A stretch of 36,889 nucleotides of DNA, taken from positions 1-36,889 of the forward strand of contig JAIDPA010000224.1 of the NCBI GenBank assembly GCA_029062985.1, given 5' to 3'. Positions 6,352 to 13,611 of this stretch are shown piece by piece. The translations under genes were made by a program, and so were the position numbers. Within the stretch, counting starts at the first letter, position 1. The number at the start of each line of letters is the position of its first letter. The notes below the pieces were generated by a model. The model searched no databases. It had not been told where the DNA came from and worked only from the letters and a program-made list of their open reading frames with translations. This DNA is from Muribaculaceae bacterium (GTDB lineage Bacteria > Bacteroidota > Bacteroidia > Bacteroidales > Muribaculaceae).

Positions 6352-6367
6352 CCTGTTCTGGGCACAA
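6352..6367 (+). other. attR: right 16-bp direct repeat
   Basis: CCTGTTCTGGGCACAA is identical to 327-342. It marks the right boundary of the element. The sequence to its right is what originally followed the tRNA before this integration. Confidence 0.9.
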
Positions 6368-6372
6368 TAAAG

Positions 6373-6415
6373 GCGACTTAACAAAGTGTAAATCACAAAG
6401 TTAAGTCGCTTGTTT
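6373..6415. terminator. Displaced tRNA terminator
   Basis: A 10-bp stem GCGACTTAAC (6373-6382) / GTTAAGTCGC (6400-6409) is followed by TTGTTTTATTTT. It occupies the same position relative to attR as the 346-379 hairpin does relative to attL. It would have terminated the tRNA transcript before the 6-kb element inserted. Confidence 0.8.
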
Positions 6416-6422
6416 TATTTTC

Positions 6423-6444
6423 TACAGGCAAATTACAGGCAAAA
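6423..6444 (+). repeat. Arm-like 11-bp tandem repeat of an older, stacked element
   Basis: TACAGGCAAAT and TACAGGCAAAA are adjacent, an 11-bp period like that of the 6-kb element's arm repeats. They lie about as far from the att core as 387-407 does. A partial inverted copy (TTTTGCCTGCA) lies near 6510. This suggests that the island to the right also entered at this tRNA. Confidence 0.55.
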
Positions 6445-6551
6445 TTCAAATACTATCTCAGATTGAGTCAGTTTTTATAGGTCTTCGATGAACTTCGTTT
6501 CCGCATAACTTTTGCCTGCAAATACGCTTTGACTGTATTAGATGGTAAGGT

Positions 6552-7424
6552 CTACTCTTCCTCGTAATAGTACGAGTAGTCGATGCCTTTCATGAACATC
6601 TCACGGTCGTCAATCTTGTCGGTCAGCGCTCCTTTCAGCAAAGACTTGATATACGTTGAATCCACTACGCTTTCACGCATTGCCGTCAGATATTCATTCT
6701 TATCAATCCGGCTCCAGTCTACGCAACGTTTCAATGAACGACGGAGCATAAGGTCAAGCCATATTCGGGTGCTACGTCCGTTTCCTTCCATAAATGGATG
6801 CACGACGTTCATCTCAACGTACTTGTCTGCTATCTCATCAAGTGTGGTTTCAGGCATTCGCTCAATGGTCGGGATAATCGTGGGAAAATAAAGACAGTTG
6901 GCAAACGAGAATCCACCTTTCGATATATTCTTATTCCTTATCTGTCCGGCAAACTCATACAAGCCTCCAAACAGATAGGCATGTATCTGTTGCAGACATT
7001 TCATACTACCCGGTTCAAGAGAGTTGAGCAGCTCGCTTTCAAATAAAGTGTATGCCTTCTTGCGGCTCTGACCGTCAATGGTATTGTCGCTGTAAGTGAA
7101 CCAGTCAAGAAATTTACTCGCACGATTGTTGGGATAATGCTTAGCGAGAAGAATAATGTCGTCTGCTGAAAGAGCATCGCTGTTATACTGCTTACCATCG
7201 GCAGCAACTATTTTCAGTTTGTGAGTGCCACTCACAAACTGAACGCCATCCTTTTTTAACTTTCGTTTGAGCCAACGCCAATAATTACCGGCTTTTGTAT
7301 AGTCAGGCTCGTCATTGATAGCACGCACCACGTCAGTCGCCGAGAACCACCAGCAGTTGTTCTCGTCATCCCAGACCGCCCTCACCTCTCGATCATTGAA
7401 AAACCGTATCGACTTCTTGCTCAT
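6552..7424 (-). CDS. Bro-N-like domain fused to a Fic domain
   Basis: A 290-aa protein. Residues about 5-95 resemble the Bro-N/antirepressor fold (WWFSATDVV, then THKLKIVAADGKQYNSDAL). A Fic domain follows with the complete active-site motif HPFMEGNGRSTR at 209-220, so it should transfer AMP or a related nucleotide to a target protein. The C-terminus ends SYYYEEE. This is close to the class III inhibitory motif (S/T)xxxE(G/N), but with E in the last position, so self-inhibition may be altered. It lies 33 bp downstream of a DUF3791 gene, a likely toxin-antitoxin-like pair. A 31-bp near-perfect palindrome lies within its coding sequence (7213-7243). Confidence 0.88.
   Translation of the reverse strand: MSKKSIRFFNDREVRAVWDDENNCWWFSATDVVRAINDEPDYTKAGNYWRWLKRKLKKDGVQFVSGTHKLKIVAADGKQYNSDALSADDIILLAKHYPNNRASKFLDWFTYSDNTIDGQSRKKAYTLFESELLNSLEPGSMKCLQQIHAYLFGGLYEFAGQIRNKNISKGGFSFANCLYFPTIIPTIERMPETTLDEIADKYVEMNVVHPFMEGNGRSTRIWLDLMLRRSLKRCVDWSRIDKNEYLTAMRESVVDSTYIKSLLKGALTDKIDDREMFMKGIDYSYYYEEE
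7213..7243. repeat. 31-bp palindrome inside Bro-N coding sequence
   Basis: The arms TTCAGTTTGTGAGTG and CACTCACAAACTGAA are perfectly complementary (15 bp each) around a single central C. It lies over the codons for QFVSGTHKLK of the Bro-N-Fic protein. A homologous palindrome at 7717-7747 differs at three arm positions, all compensated on the other arm. Confidence 0.85.
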
Positions 7425-7457
7425 TACTATGGCATTTAGATTTATTAAAGGGTGATA

Positions 7458-7694
7458 CTACAATCCAGCCTCCCAGTTTAAAAGTGTCTCACTAATGTCA
7501 TCGGCAACCCAATCAAGGCTTTGCGTATGAAGTTCCTCATACCTTTTTATAAGCCTGTTTTGGATTAAGCCTTGTTTGCTCAATCTGTCGTGCATCTCCT
7601 TGCCGGAGATACCCAGTTTACGTGCTCCGCTCTCAATCGCTATTACAGCGAAATGAATTATGCGGTATATATCGTTGTCTGTATCCATTTGCAT
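7458..7694 (-). CDS. DUF3791-like small protein, putative partner of Fic
   Basis: A 78-aa helical protein containing IIHFAVIAIESGARKLGIS, GKEMHDRLSKQGLI and LDWVADDISETLLNW, typical of the DUF3791 family found beside toxin genes in gut Bacteroidales. I choose ATG 7694 (or 7688, two codons on). The frame is open to a TTG at 7778, but residues upstream of 7694 are homologous to the middle of the neighbouring Bro-N domain and look like a remnant. It precedes the Fic gene by 33 bp and shares its promoter. An antitoxin role is inference from context. Confidence 0.7.
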   Translation of the reverse strand: MQMDTDNDIYRIIHFAVIAIESGARKLGISGKEMHDRLSKQGLIQNRLIKRYEELHTQSLDWVADDISETLLNWEAGL

Positions 7695-7778
7695 ATTATA
7701 TTCGTGATTATTGAATTTCAACTCGTGAGTGCTACTCACGAGTTGAATGCCGCCTTGTACCAGTTTACGTTTTAGCAA
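7695..7778 (-). pseudogene. Bro-N domain remnant upstream of the DUF3791 gene
   Basis: In frame with the DUF3791 gene, 28 codons encode LKRKLVQGGIQLVSSTHELK and a few more residues. This matches LKRKLKKDGVQFVSGTHKLK of the downstream Bro-N-Fic protein. There is no ATG, only a TTG at the edge. It contains the second palindrome (7717-7747). It appears to be what remains of a duplicated Bro-N coding region and now serves as leader sequence. Confidence 0.6.
7717..7747. repeat. Second palindrome, covarying with 7213-7243
   Basis: The arms TTCAACTCGTGAGT and ACTCACGAGTTGAA pair perfectly (14 bp) around GCT. Compared with the copy at 7213-7243, arm positions 5, 6 and 8 differ and each change is matched on the opposite arm, so dyad symmetry has been kept. 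It sits in the leader about 20 bp upstream of the DUF3791 start. Confidence 0.85.
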
Positions 7779-7818
7779 CTTTGATATGCAAAGTTACAAC
7801 CTCACTGCAACCTCCAAA
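7777..7818 (-). promoter_or_regulatory. Promoter of the DUF3791-Fic pair with overlapping dyad
   Basis: The minus-strand -7 box TAACTTTG is at 7796-7789 and a TTTG at 7818-7815, spaced 18 nt. An inverted repeat AACTTTG/CAAAGTT (7777-7783/7789-7795) overlaps the -7 box and start site, so it is a plausible operator for autoregulation by the pair. Confidence 0.65.
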
Positions 7819-7831
7819 AGGTGTACTTCAG

Positions 7832-8022
7832 TCAATGCTTACCCACGATATTAAGATTGCGCATATATCTTCCGAACGCTGTTTCTTCTCATCAAGCCAT
7901 ATGTCGTATGACTGATCCGTGCGCTCGAACCTTACCATCTCAAACAGCTCCTCCAGACCTTGGGGTAAGGAACATCCAGAATGCTTCAGAAGTTTCCATA
8001 CCACAAATTTAACACTTTCTCC
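7832..8022 (-). pseudogene. Gene remnant (about 63 codons, no start)
   Basis: A minus-strand frame ends at TGA 7832-7834 and reads, in part, LPQGLEELFEMVRFERTDQS and YDIWLDEKKQRSEDICAILI. It has a protein-like composition but no start codon, and a stop lies just upstream in the tandem duplication at 8023-8058. I take it as the C-terminal fragment of a lost gene. The family is not recognised. Confidence 0.45.
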
Positions 8023-8058
8023 TAAATATTATGCACTGGCTAAATATTATGCACTGGC
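8023..8058. repeat. 18-bp perfect tandem duplication
   Basis: TAAATATTATGCACTGGC occurs twice back to back, between the helicase stop codon and the gene remnant. It is a simple duplication, with nothing else recognisable around it. Confidence 0.85.
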
Positions 8059-8093
8059 TTTTCGGCCTGTGCCAGTATTACTTAGATTCCATC

Positions 8094-11000
8094 TTATTGC
8101 ATGTTTGTTTTGAAAAATTCATCATATTCATTATTACCAATATTTATAACAAATAGATTTTCTTTAGCTCTTGTAATGCCGGTGTAAATCAGTTCTGGGG
8201 AAGTGATTATATTATCATCGCTAAATGCATCATTTTGAATTATACATATAACTGTTTTTGCTTCCCATCCTTTGAAACTTTGAATAGTAGATAGTTTAAG
8301 ATGACGTGTAACCATCGTAAAACGATTTTTCTCGGCTTTCTCTAATCGGTCATAATCTCTATTATATTCGTAAGAGCCGTACTTGCTCTTTTTTAATATC
8401 CTATCCACACCTTCTTTACTAGCAAAAGTAATTGTAGTACGTTCTCCTGTTTCTTTTCGATACTGATAATCTATATGCCGAAGAATAGCAGTTTGAGGCG
8501 CAAGGATGACTACATCTTCAATCTTAAGATTATTACTTACAATGAAATCCATACAAATTCCATAAATTTGCTGACTCAAATCTTCAACAGGAATAACTTG
8601 ATCAATCCTATGATAGGTCATCAAGTTAAATTGAAATGTTGCATTAGTTAAATTTTCATCCGAATTGTTAATTGTCTCAAACAGACCATAGAACCTTTGC
8701 TGAAATGCCATGGCTAGGTTTGCGAGAGCAGGATTTGAAAATCTCATACTTTTATCTAATGAGTGATTCCATTCGCTACGAATAAAGCCCAATCTAATAT
8801 CACCTTTGGAATCTAACTCTCGGTGGTAAATATTCTGTTTAGGGTCACCGAATACAACAAATTCGCCTTTCTCTTTAAGGAAGTATTTACGAAGCAACTG
8901 TAGCCATGGAGTGAGATAGTCCTGAACTTCATCAATAAAAATTGCATCATATTTTTTAAGTTCTGTAGCTTTTTCAAAGAAATCTACTTCATCGTATGAT
9001 CCCTTGCAAATATGGAAATTGTTTGCATTGGCATATTTCCTAAAAAACCGATGATAATAGTCAATGTCAATTTTGTCCCATGGGAAATCAGCTCTTACTT
9101 GTGACAATCTCATACGCATATAGTTTACCAAAGTAATGTTGAATGTAAGCAATAGAACATTCCCGCCACTTCTGACCTGTGCATTCACAGCCCTTGTTGC
9201 CAAAACTTGTGTTTTGCCAGAACCAGCAACTCCGCTAATCTTGCGTTGAGCTCCCTCGATACTATTGGATAAAGCTACTTGTTGTTTTGTAAGGCGTACT
9301 GGCATTCCTTCTCTATAAGAATGCCATTTTGGGGACAAGTCTTTTATCAATTGGTTTAGTGCAATAATATCAAAAGTTTGGTTAGGATAATGAAAACGTA
9401 GATCTTCAAATATTCGGCATTGTATGTATTTATCATTTATAAACTCATTGCCATATATAGTTGTAAATTTGGGATTCCCGAAAAGAGTGGCTACCTGAGA
9501 TACCCTACCTTTTGTACAGATTAGAACCTTTTTGACCAGACCAAGATTTTTATTATCCTCAATGACAGCCTCTGTAAATTCTTTAAGGCTTTCAATTATC
9601 AAATTCTGATAATTCTCCAGTGCTACAATAGGAGATTGTATCTGTTTCGGTTCAATCTTTTCAGAATTTCCCTCTACAATTATCGTTCTTTGGGTAGGAT
9701 CATCTTCATCTAAATGGCATTTTAATAATTCTTCCTCAAATACAGAAATAACAATTACACCTACATGCGGTCTCAATATTATAAAGTCAGGAGTAGCACC
9801 ATTAATTTCCGGATCAAGATAAATTAAATCGTTTGGAGACAAGATACTACGTAATATAGAGTATATCCGCCCTTTTTCTTTTGAAATCAGTCCATTTGAA
9901 ATCTGGAGATTCAAGTTATATTCTTGATAAACTGGCTCTGTTGCCTGTTCAGTAGGATCATAATTACTTAAATCCAAGTTACCACCGTTATATACAAATC
10001 CTTTTGTTTTACAAGTATAGCGATAATTTGTATCAGAAGTTCTACCATAATTACCATTTGAAATATTTGAGAAGATTTCTGTAGGTGCAAATATCTCACA
10101 AAACCTATCGATTCTAAATGCATTTGCATTTAGTGGACCCATACACAATACATAGTGTGTATGCCCCGGGATTGCCATACTTCGTGCCAATTTAGTAAGG
10201 TCTATATCAGTAACATCAAGTATATTTGAGAAAATATGGAACACAAAATTTTGTTCATAATGAATATTAGTTCCCGAATCATCGTGAACAGAAGGAAGAT
10301 ATTCATTTAATGGTATTATTCTTACTCCATTACATGTCGCTTTTGTTATGTTGACTACAGCCCTTCTTAGAGAGGATTCGGAAGGTTCTATCAAGGTTAT
10401 CTTCTTAAGCCATTGTGTCAGTTCCCGCTCTTTCAAGTAATCTACAAGACAGACCGATCCAATTCCTTGACCGCACCCCCAATCTATAATCTCCAAAGAT
10501 AATGATGCTCCATGTCCATCTTTAGGGGGAAATGGCATATTTTGCATAGCAGCTCTACATTTTGCCTGATGCATTTCCCCATAGGCACCGATATAACAAT
10601 CTAATCCTTCATCACTTTTTAATAAATCTAATCCATGATTAAGCTCCGGGTGAGAATAAGGACGTAAACGATAGTGTCCGGGTATATTTCTTCGGCAGTT
10701 CTCTATAATTGCATCCATTGTAAGGTTAGCTATGCATGATATACGTTCTTTATATTTTGTATCGAACACTTCTTGCCCGAAATTGGACAAATGGGTTCGT
10801 TTAAGCTCTTGGACTTTACCATTTTTAGACACAATACATTTGTCATCGTTCCACTCGAATTCATTTGCAAAAGGTGGAGTATGACAGCCATGTCCAACGT
10901 TTATGATCCCCACAGAATCATATATTTCTGTACTTATTATTTCAAACCATTTATTAATAAAACCCCACTTCATGGAAGAAAACAATATAGGGCAGTATGG

Positions 11001-11195
11001 CTCTTTTGTAAAATCCCAATAGCAATTTATCAAATAATCATAATCATATGTCCCTTGTCCAATAACGATAGACGTATTTGGGCGTCTAATTAAAGTTGTA
11101 GTTCCATCTTCGAAAATGATTTCTAAATCATCATTTTTCCCGATAATTGTTTTACAAGCTTTCGAGAAATCTAATATTTTACTTTTAACTATCAT
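8094..11195 (-). CDS. Methyltransferase-NERD-UvrD helicase fusion
   Basis: A 1033-aa three-part protein. Residues about 150-400 hold a SAM-dependent methyltransferase fold with glycine motif IIDWGCGQGIG (236-246). Residues about 435-560 resemble a NERD nuclease-related domain (TPDFIILRPHVGVIVISVFE), but the usual E-x-K after the aspartate reads S-V-F, so nuclease activity is doubtful. Residues about 635-1025 are a superfamily 1 UvrD-type helicase: GVAGSGKT (655-662), FIDEVQD, GDPKQ (783-787) and YTGITRAKENL (motif VI). Its start overlaps the DUF1848 stop by one base, so the two are translated together. The C-terminus is complete. A role in phage defence or DNA processing is inferred from the architecture and island setting. 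Confidence 0.88.
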   Translation of the reverse strand: MIVKSKILDFSKACKTIIGKNDDLEIIFEDGTTTLIRRPNTSIVIGQGTYDYDYLINCYWDFTKEPYCPILFSSMKWGFINKWFEIISTEIYDSVGIINVGHGCHTPPFANEFEWNDDKCIVSKNGKVQELKRTHLSNFGQEVFDTKYKERISCIANLTMDAIIENCRRNIPGHYRLRPYSHPELNHGLDLLKSDEGLDCYIGAYGEMHQAKCRAAMQNMPFPPKDGHGASLSLEIIDWGCGQGIGSVCLVDYLKERELTQWLKKITLIEPSESSLRRAVVNITKATCNGVRIIPLNEYLPSVHDDSGTNIHYEQNFVFHIFSNILDVTDIDLTKLARSMAIPGHTHYVLCMGPLNANAFRIDRFCEIFAPTEIFSNISNGNYGRTSDTNYRYTCKTKGFVYNGGNLDLSNYDPTEQATEPVYQEYNLNLQISNGLISKEKGRIYSILRSILSPNDLIYLDPEINGATPDFIILRPHVGVIVISVFEEELLKCHLDEDDPTQRTIIVEGNSEKIEPKQIQSPIVALENYQNLIIESLKEFTEAVIEDNKNLGLVKKVLICTKGRVSQVATLFGNPKFTTIYGNEFINDKYIQCRIFEDLRFHYPNQTFDIIALNQLIKDLSPKWHSYREGMPVRLTKQQVALSNSIEGAQRKISGVAGSGKTQVLATRAVNAQVRSGGNVLLLTFNITLVNYMRMRLSQVRADFPWDKIDIDYYHRFFRKYANANNFHICKGSYDEVDFFEKATELKKYDAIFIDEVQDYLTPWLQLLRKYFLKEKGEFVVFGDPKQNIYHRELDSKGDIRLGFIRSEWNHSLDKSMRFSNPALANLAMAFQQRFYGLFETINNSDENLTNATFQFNLMTYHRIDQVIPVEDLSQQIYGICMDFIVSNNLKIEDVVILAPQTAILRHIDYQYRKETGERTTITFASKEGVDRILKKSKYGSYEYNRDYDRLEKAEKNRFTMVTRHLKLSTIQSFKGWEAKTVICIIQNDAFSDDNIITSPELIYTGITRAKENLFVINIGNNEYDEFFKTNMQ

Positions 11196-12286
11196 TATCC
11201 GATGATTTTATCTCCTTTTGGATTTAATTTATGACGTTCCCAATTCGCTACAGCAGCTTCTTTACTTGTATTTGCATAGCAGTATTCGCAAAGATGGGGG
11301 CAAGTATTGTACTGGCCAATGTCTTTACTTACAATACAGCCACAGAACTGCCGTTGCCCTTTATCCCTATTATTTTTTTGTTTAATGGCATAGGTGTGAG
11401 ATGTCAGCATTATAGCACCATCAGTGATAAAAGTAGTGTCTTCGAATTCATCAAACATAGATGGCGTAGATGGCTCGACTCTTCTTATATCTACTTTTAA
11501 GAAATCCATCAAATCTTTATCTTGATATGAAAATCGAATCATAAGGTCATCATCTACGCAACGGTTGTGCTGAATGCCATATTGTTCAATGTCAATTTTT
11601 TCACCACACGTCGCGAGTTCGAAGTTCCATCCTCGCCCTTTATTCATTTCAGAGAGACTCAAAGCGAACTCATTCATACTCTTCTCATCCCACTCAATAT
11701 AGTTGACGCCATTCTTTTCGAGATTGGATTTCACCTTACGATACGAGGCAATATCGGCAAAACTGAACACAAGTTTCTCGGTGTAATCCTTGAGCTGATC
11801 GCCTATATATTTTACCTTTTTAAGCAAATCGTCAATGCTTATTTTGTCGGTTAGAATCATCGGGTCAAATCTCCAAATAACACGTCCTTTACCCAATTTA
11901 TCAACCAACATCTTGAAAGTCTCAATGCGCTGAGCCAATGGAGGCACACCCTTTTCAAGACCCTCCGCTTCGTAATCATTAAGAGTATATTGTATATAGC
12001 ATCCAATATTGCACTCGGTGAGATAATCAAGGTGCTCCAGAAGGGGCTTTGGATTCTTGGACCAGAATACAATGAACCGAGTATTTCTATAAGCTACATA
12101 AGAAGTGACACCATTGAACGGATTGGTCCATGCAGAGTATCCTCTTTTCAATCTCTCAAAGAACCAACCGGCATAAAATGCAGGAATATCCGTACTCCTA
12201 CTTGCCGATACAATCACTGGCGCCTGAGCTTCAGCACTGACACCCGAATCCAGAGTTATCCGTATTTTATCTGTTGATTTTGCCAT
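11195..12286 (-). CDS. DUF1848 family protein
   Basis: A 363-aa member of DUF1848. The N-terminus reads PVIVSASRSTDIPAFYAGWF, with NPFN and IVFWSKNPKP following, and the C-terminus has the cysteine cluster C315-x-C317, DIGQYNTC329-PHLC333-EYC336-YAN. The TIM-barrel-like, iron-sulphur-type motif suggests a radical-SAM-related or metal-binding enzyme, but no reaction is established. It lies in the same direction as the sensor-receiver operon upstream, after a 198-bp gap, and is fused by a 1-base overlap to the methyltransferase-helicase gene. I infer that the two products act together. Confidence 0.85.
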   Translation of the reverse strand: MAKSTDKIRITLDSGVSAEAQAPVIVSASRSTDIPAFYAGWFFERLKRGYSAWTNPFNGVTSYVAYRNTRFIVFWSKNPKPLLEHLDYLTECNIGCYIQYTLNDYEAEGLEKGVPPLAQRIETFKMLVDKLGKGRVIWRFDPMILTDKISIDDLLKKVKYIGDQLKDYTEKLVFSFADIASYRKVKSNLEKNGVNYIEWDEKSMNEFALSLSEMNKGRGWNFELATCGEKIDIEQYGIQHNRCVDDDLMIRFSYQDKDLMDFLKVDIRRVEPSTPSMFDEFEDTTFITDGAIMLTSHTYAIKQKNNRDKGQRQFCGCIVSKDIGQYNTCPHLCEYCYANTSKEAAVANWERHKLNPKGDKIIG

Positions 12287-12484
12287 TTCAGTTAGTTCTT
12301 AATATTCCACTTCCTCTTCGTCATATTGGCATTTCATTTGTCTTGAGGACTTACTTACTCCTTCTTAACTAAATATTCTCAAATAACGACCCTATTTTAA
12401 GCAGAATACATAAATTTGTCTCTTAGAATTAAGCAACCATTATCATGAAAGTCTTCTGAGTTCTTTATTTTATAAGGTAAACTG

Positions 12485-13606
12485 TCAGATCTTGGAATTA
12501 CGTTTACGCCAAAACTTAATGGTATTAATTTCTTCATCAGGATTGCTCATTAAAAGATTATTATACCAGAGTATGAAGTCACATAAACCCATTGTGAGTG
12601 AACGAAGCATGTAAGGAGAACTTCCAACATTTGGAAGATACTTGTCTAGGTTCATTGCTATTTCTACCTCTGCCTCGGCAGTATGTACTGCACCACCTGT
12701 TTGGAAAATTGCTTCTTTTAACCACTGAGAAAGTTGTTTAGGTAGAAGAGGTTCCTTATTTAACCTTTCAATCTCGGCCCAAAATATTCTCTCACTTCCT
12801 TTGACATCATCCAAATTTTCTGGTTGTTTACCACCAAGAAAATGGCTACTCCATGTGAGGTTCACGGAATCTTTTTCTTTCTTACTTACTATGTTAGTAG
12901 GGAGGAAACCTTTCTTGACCATGTGACGGAAAATGTATTCCAGCGCTTTACGCAAATCGATGTAGCGTCGATTGTAATCTACATTCGAAATGTTCTTGAA
13001 GTGAATTGGCAATAGAAGCGGCATCAAATGAAAGCCTACTTCTCCTGCTATATCCAGATCATCGAGAGCCTTGAATACATCAGGATAGAAGTCGTTCTCA
13101 ATCTGTAACTCCTCATTATAGTGATTTACCTGCGTACGTATACGCTCAAATAAAAGTTGACGCTCATGCCGTTCTTCTTTCCCGTATTTGATTTTTCCGT
13201 TTTTTGAATAGAATCTACGGTTTGACAGTTTAAACCAACTATTATCCCATTCATTAATATCAGGTATCAAATCACGAATGTCATCCTCACCTTGACCTGA
13301 AAGAACATACCACGGAATTGTACGGTTTTTACGAGCAGCAATCTTTCCAATTCGCGTAATCACGTTCATCAGAAACCTATCAGCTTTATCTGCATCACCT
13401 TTCTTATACTGACATTTAGCATCAAGGATTATCGCTTGCCAGCGATCGTAATCTGACTCAAGAGCCACCTCGGCATCTTCCCAACAAGGGAAAACGGTCA
13501 ACTGCAAATCTCCGTACATATCAGCCTCTCCTGGATATGAGTTAGTCACCAATGGGTCATTCTCAACCCAAAGAACCTGTATCAAATCGTTGTTGAGCAT
13601 ATTCAA
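12485..13606 (-). CDS. Receiver-domain protein with unknown helical effector domain
   Basis: A 373-aa protein. The first 130 residues are a response-regulator receiver: acidic pocket E15 and D17 (VLWVENDP), phospho-acceptor D62 (AIILDAKC), switch S103 (WYVLSGQ) and conserved K126 (SWFKLSN). All phosphotransfer residues are present, so it should be phosphorylated. The remaining 240 residues are helical (RRYIDLRKALEYIFRHMVKK and later YMLRSLTMGLCDFILWYNNL). They match no DNA-binding output domain that I know, so a non-transcriptional effector is likely. The gene starts 5 bp after the methyltransferase-kinase gene. The pairing suggests phosphotransfer from that protein. Confidence 0.82.
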   Translation of the reverse strand: MNMLNNDLIQVLWVENDPLVTNSYPGEADMYGDLQLTVFPCWEDAEVALESDYDRWQAIILDAKCQYKKGDADKADRFLMNVITRIGKIAARKNRTIPWYVLSGQGEDDIRDLIPDINEWDNSWFKLSNRRFYSKNGKIKYGKEERHERQLLFERIRTQVNHYNEELQIENDFYPDVFKALDDLDIAGEVGFHLMPLLLPIHFKNISNVDYNRRYIDLRKALEYIFRHMVKKGFLPTNIVSKKEKDSVNLTWSSHFLGGKQPENLDDVKGSERIFWAEIERLNKEPLLPKQLSQWLKEAIFQTGGAVHTAEAEVEIAMNLDKYLPNVGSSPYMLRSLTMGLCDFILWYNNLLMSNPDEEINTIKFWRKRNSKI

Positions 13607-13611
13607 AAATT

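Larger units (their letters stand above)
327..6367. mobile_element. 6-kb tRNA-Leu-integrated replicative element
   Basis: The element is bounded by the 16-bp direct repeats at 327-342 and 6352-6367. It carries matching 21-bp arm-type repeats just inside each end (387-407 and 6216-6236). Cargo on the minus strand is an integrase and a 282-aa unknown, then a terminator, then an excisionase-like HTH gene, a 152-aa unknown, a gene II/X-family replication protein, three small genes and a 90-aa gene. No Zot-like assembly ATPase, coat gene, relaxase or conjugation gene is visible. It therefore looks like an integrative, rolling-circle-replicating satellite or plasmid-like element and not a complete filamentous phage. 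Confidence 0.88.

Noticed and set aside
327-6367. Complete filamentous (inovirus) prophage
   Set aside because: Only the gene II/X replication protein is phage-like. No Zot-type ATPase, coat protein or secretin gene is visible.
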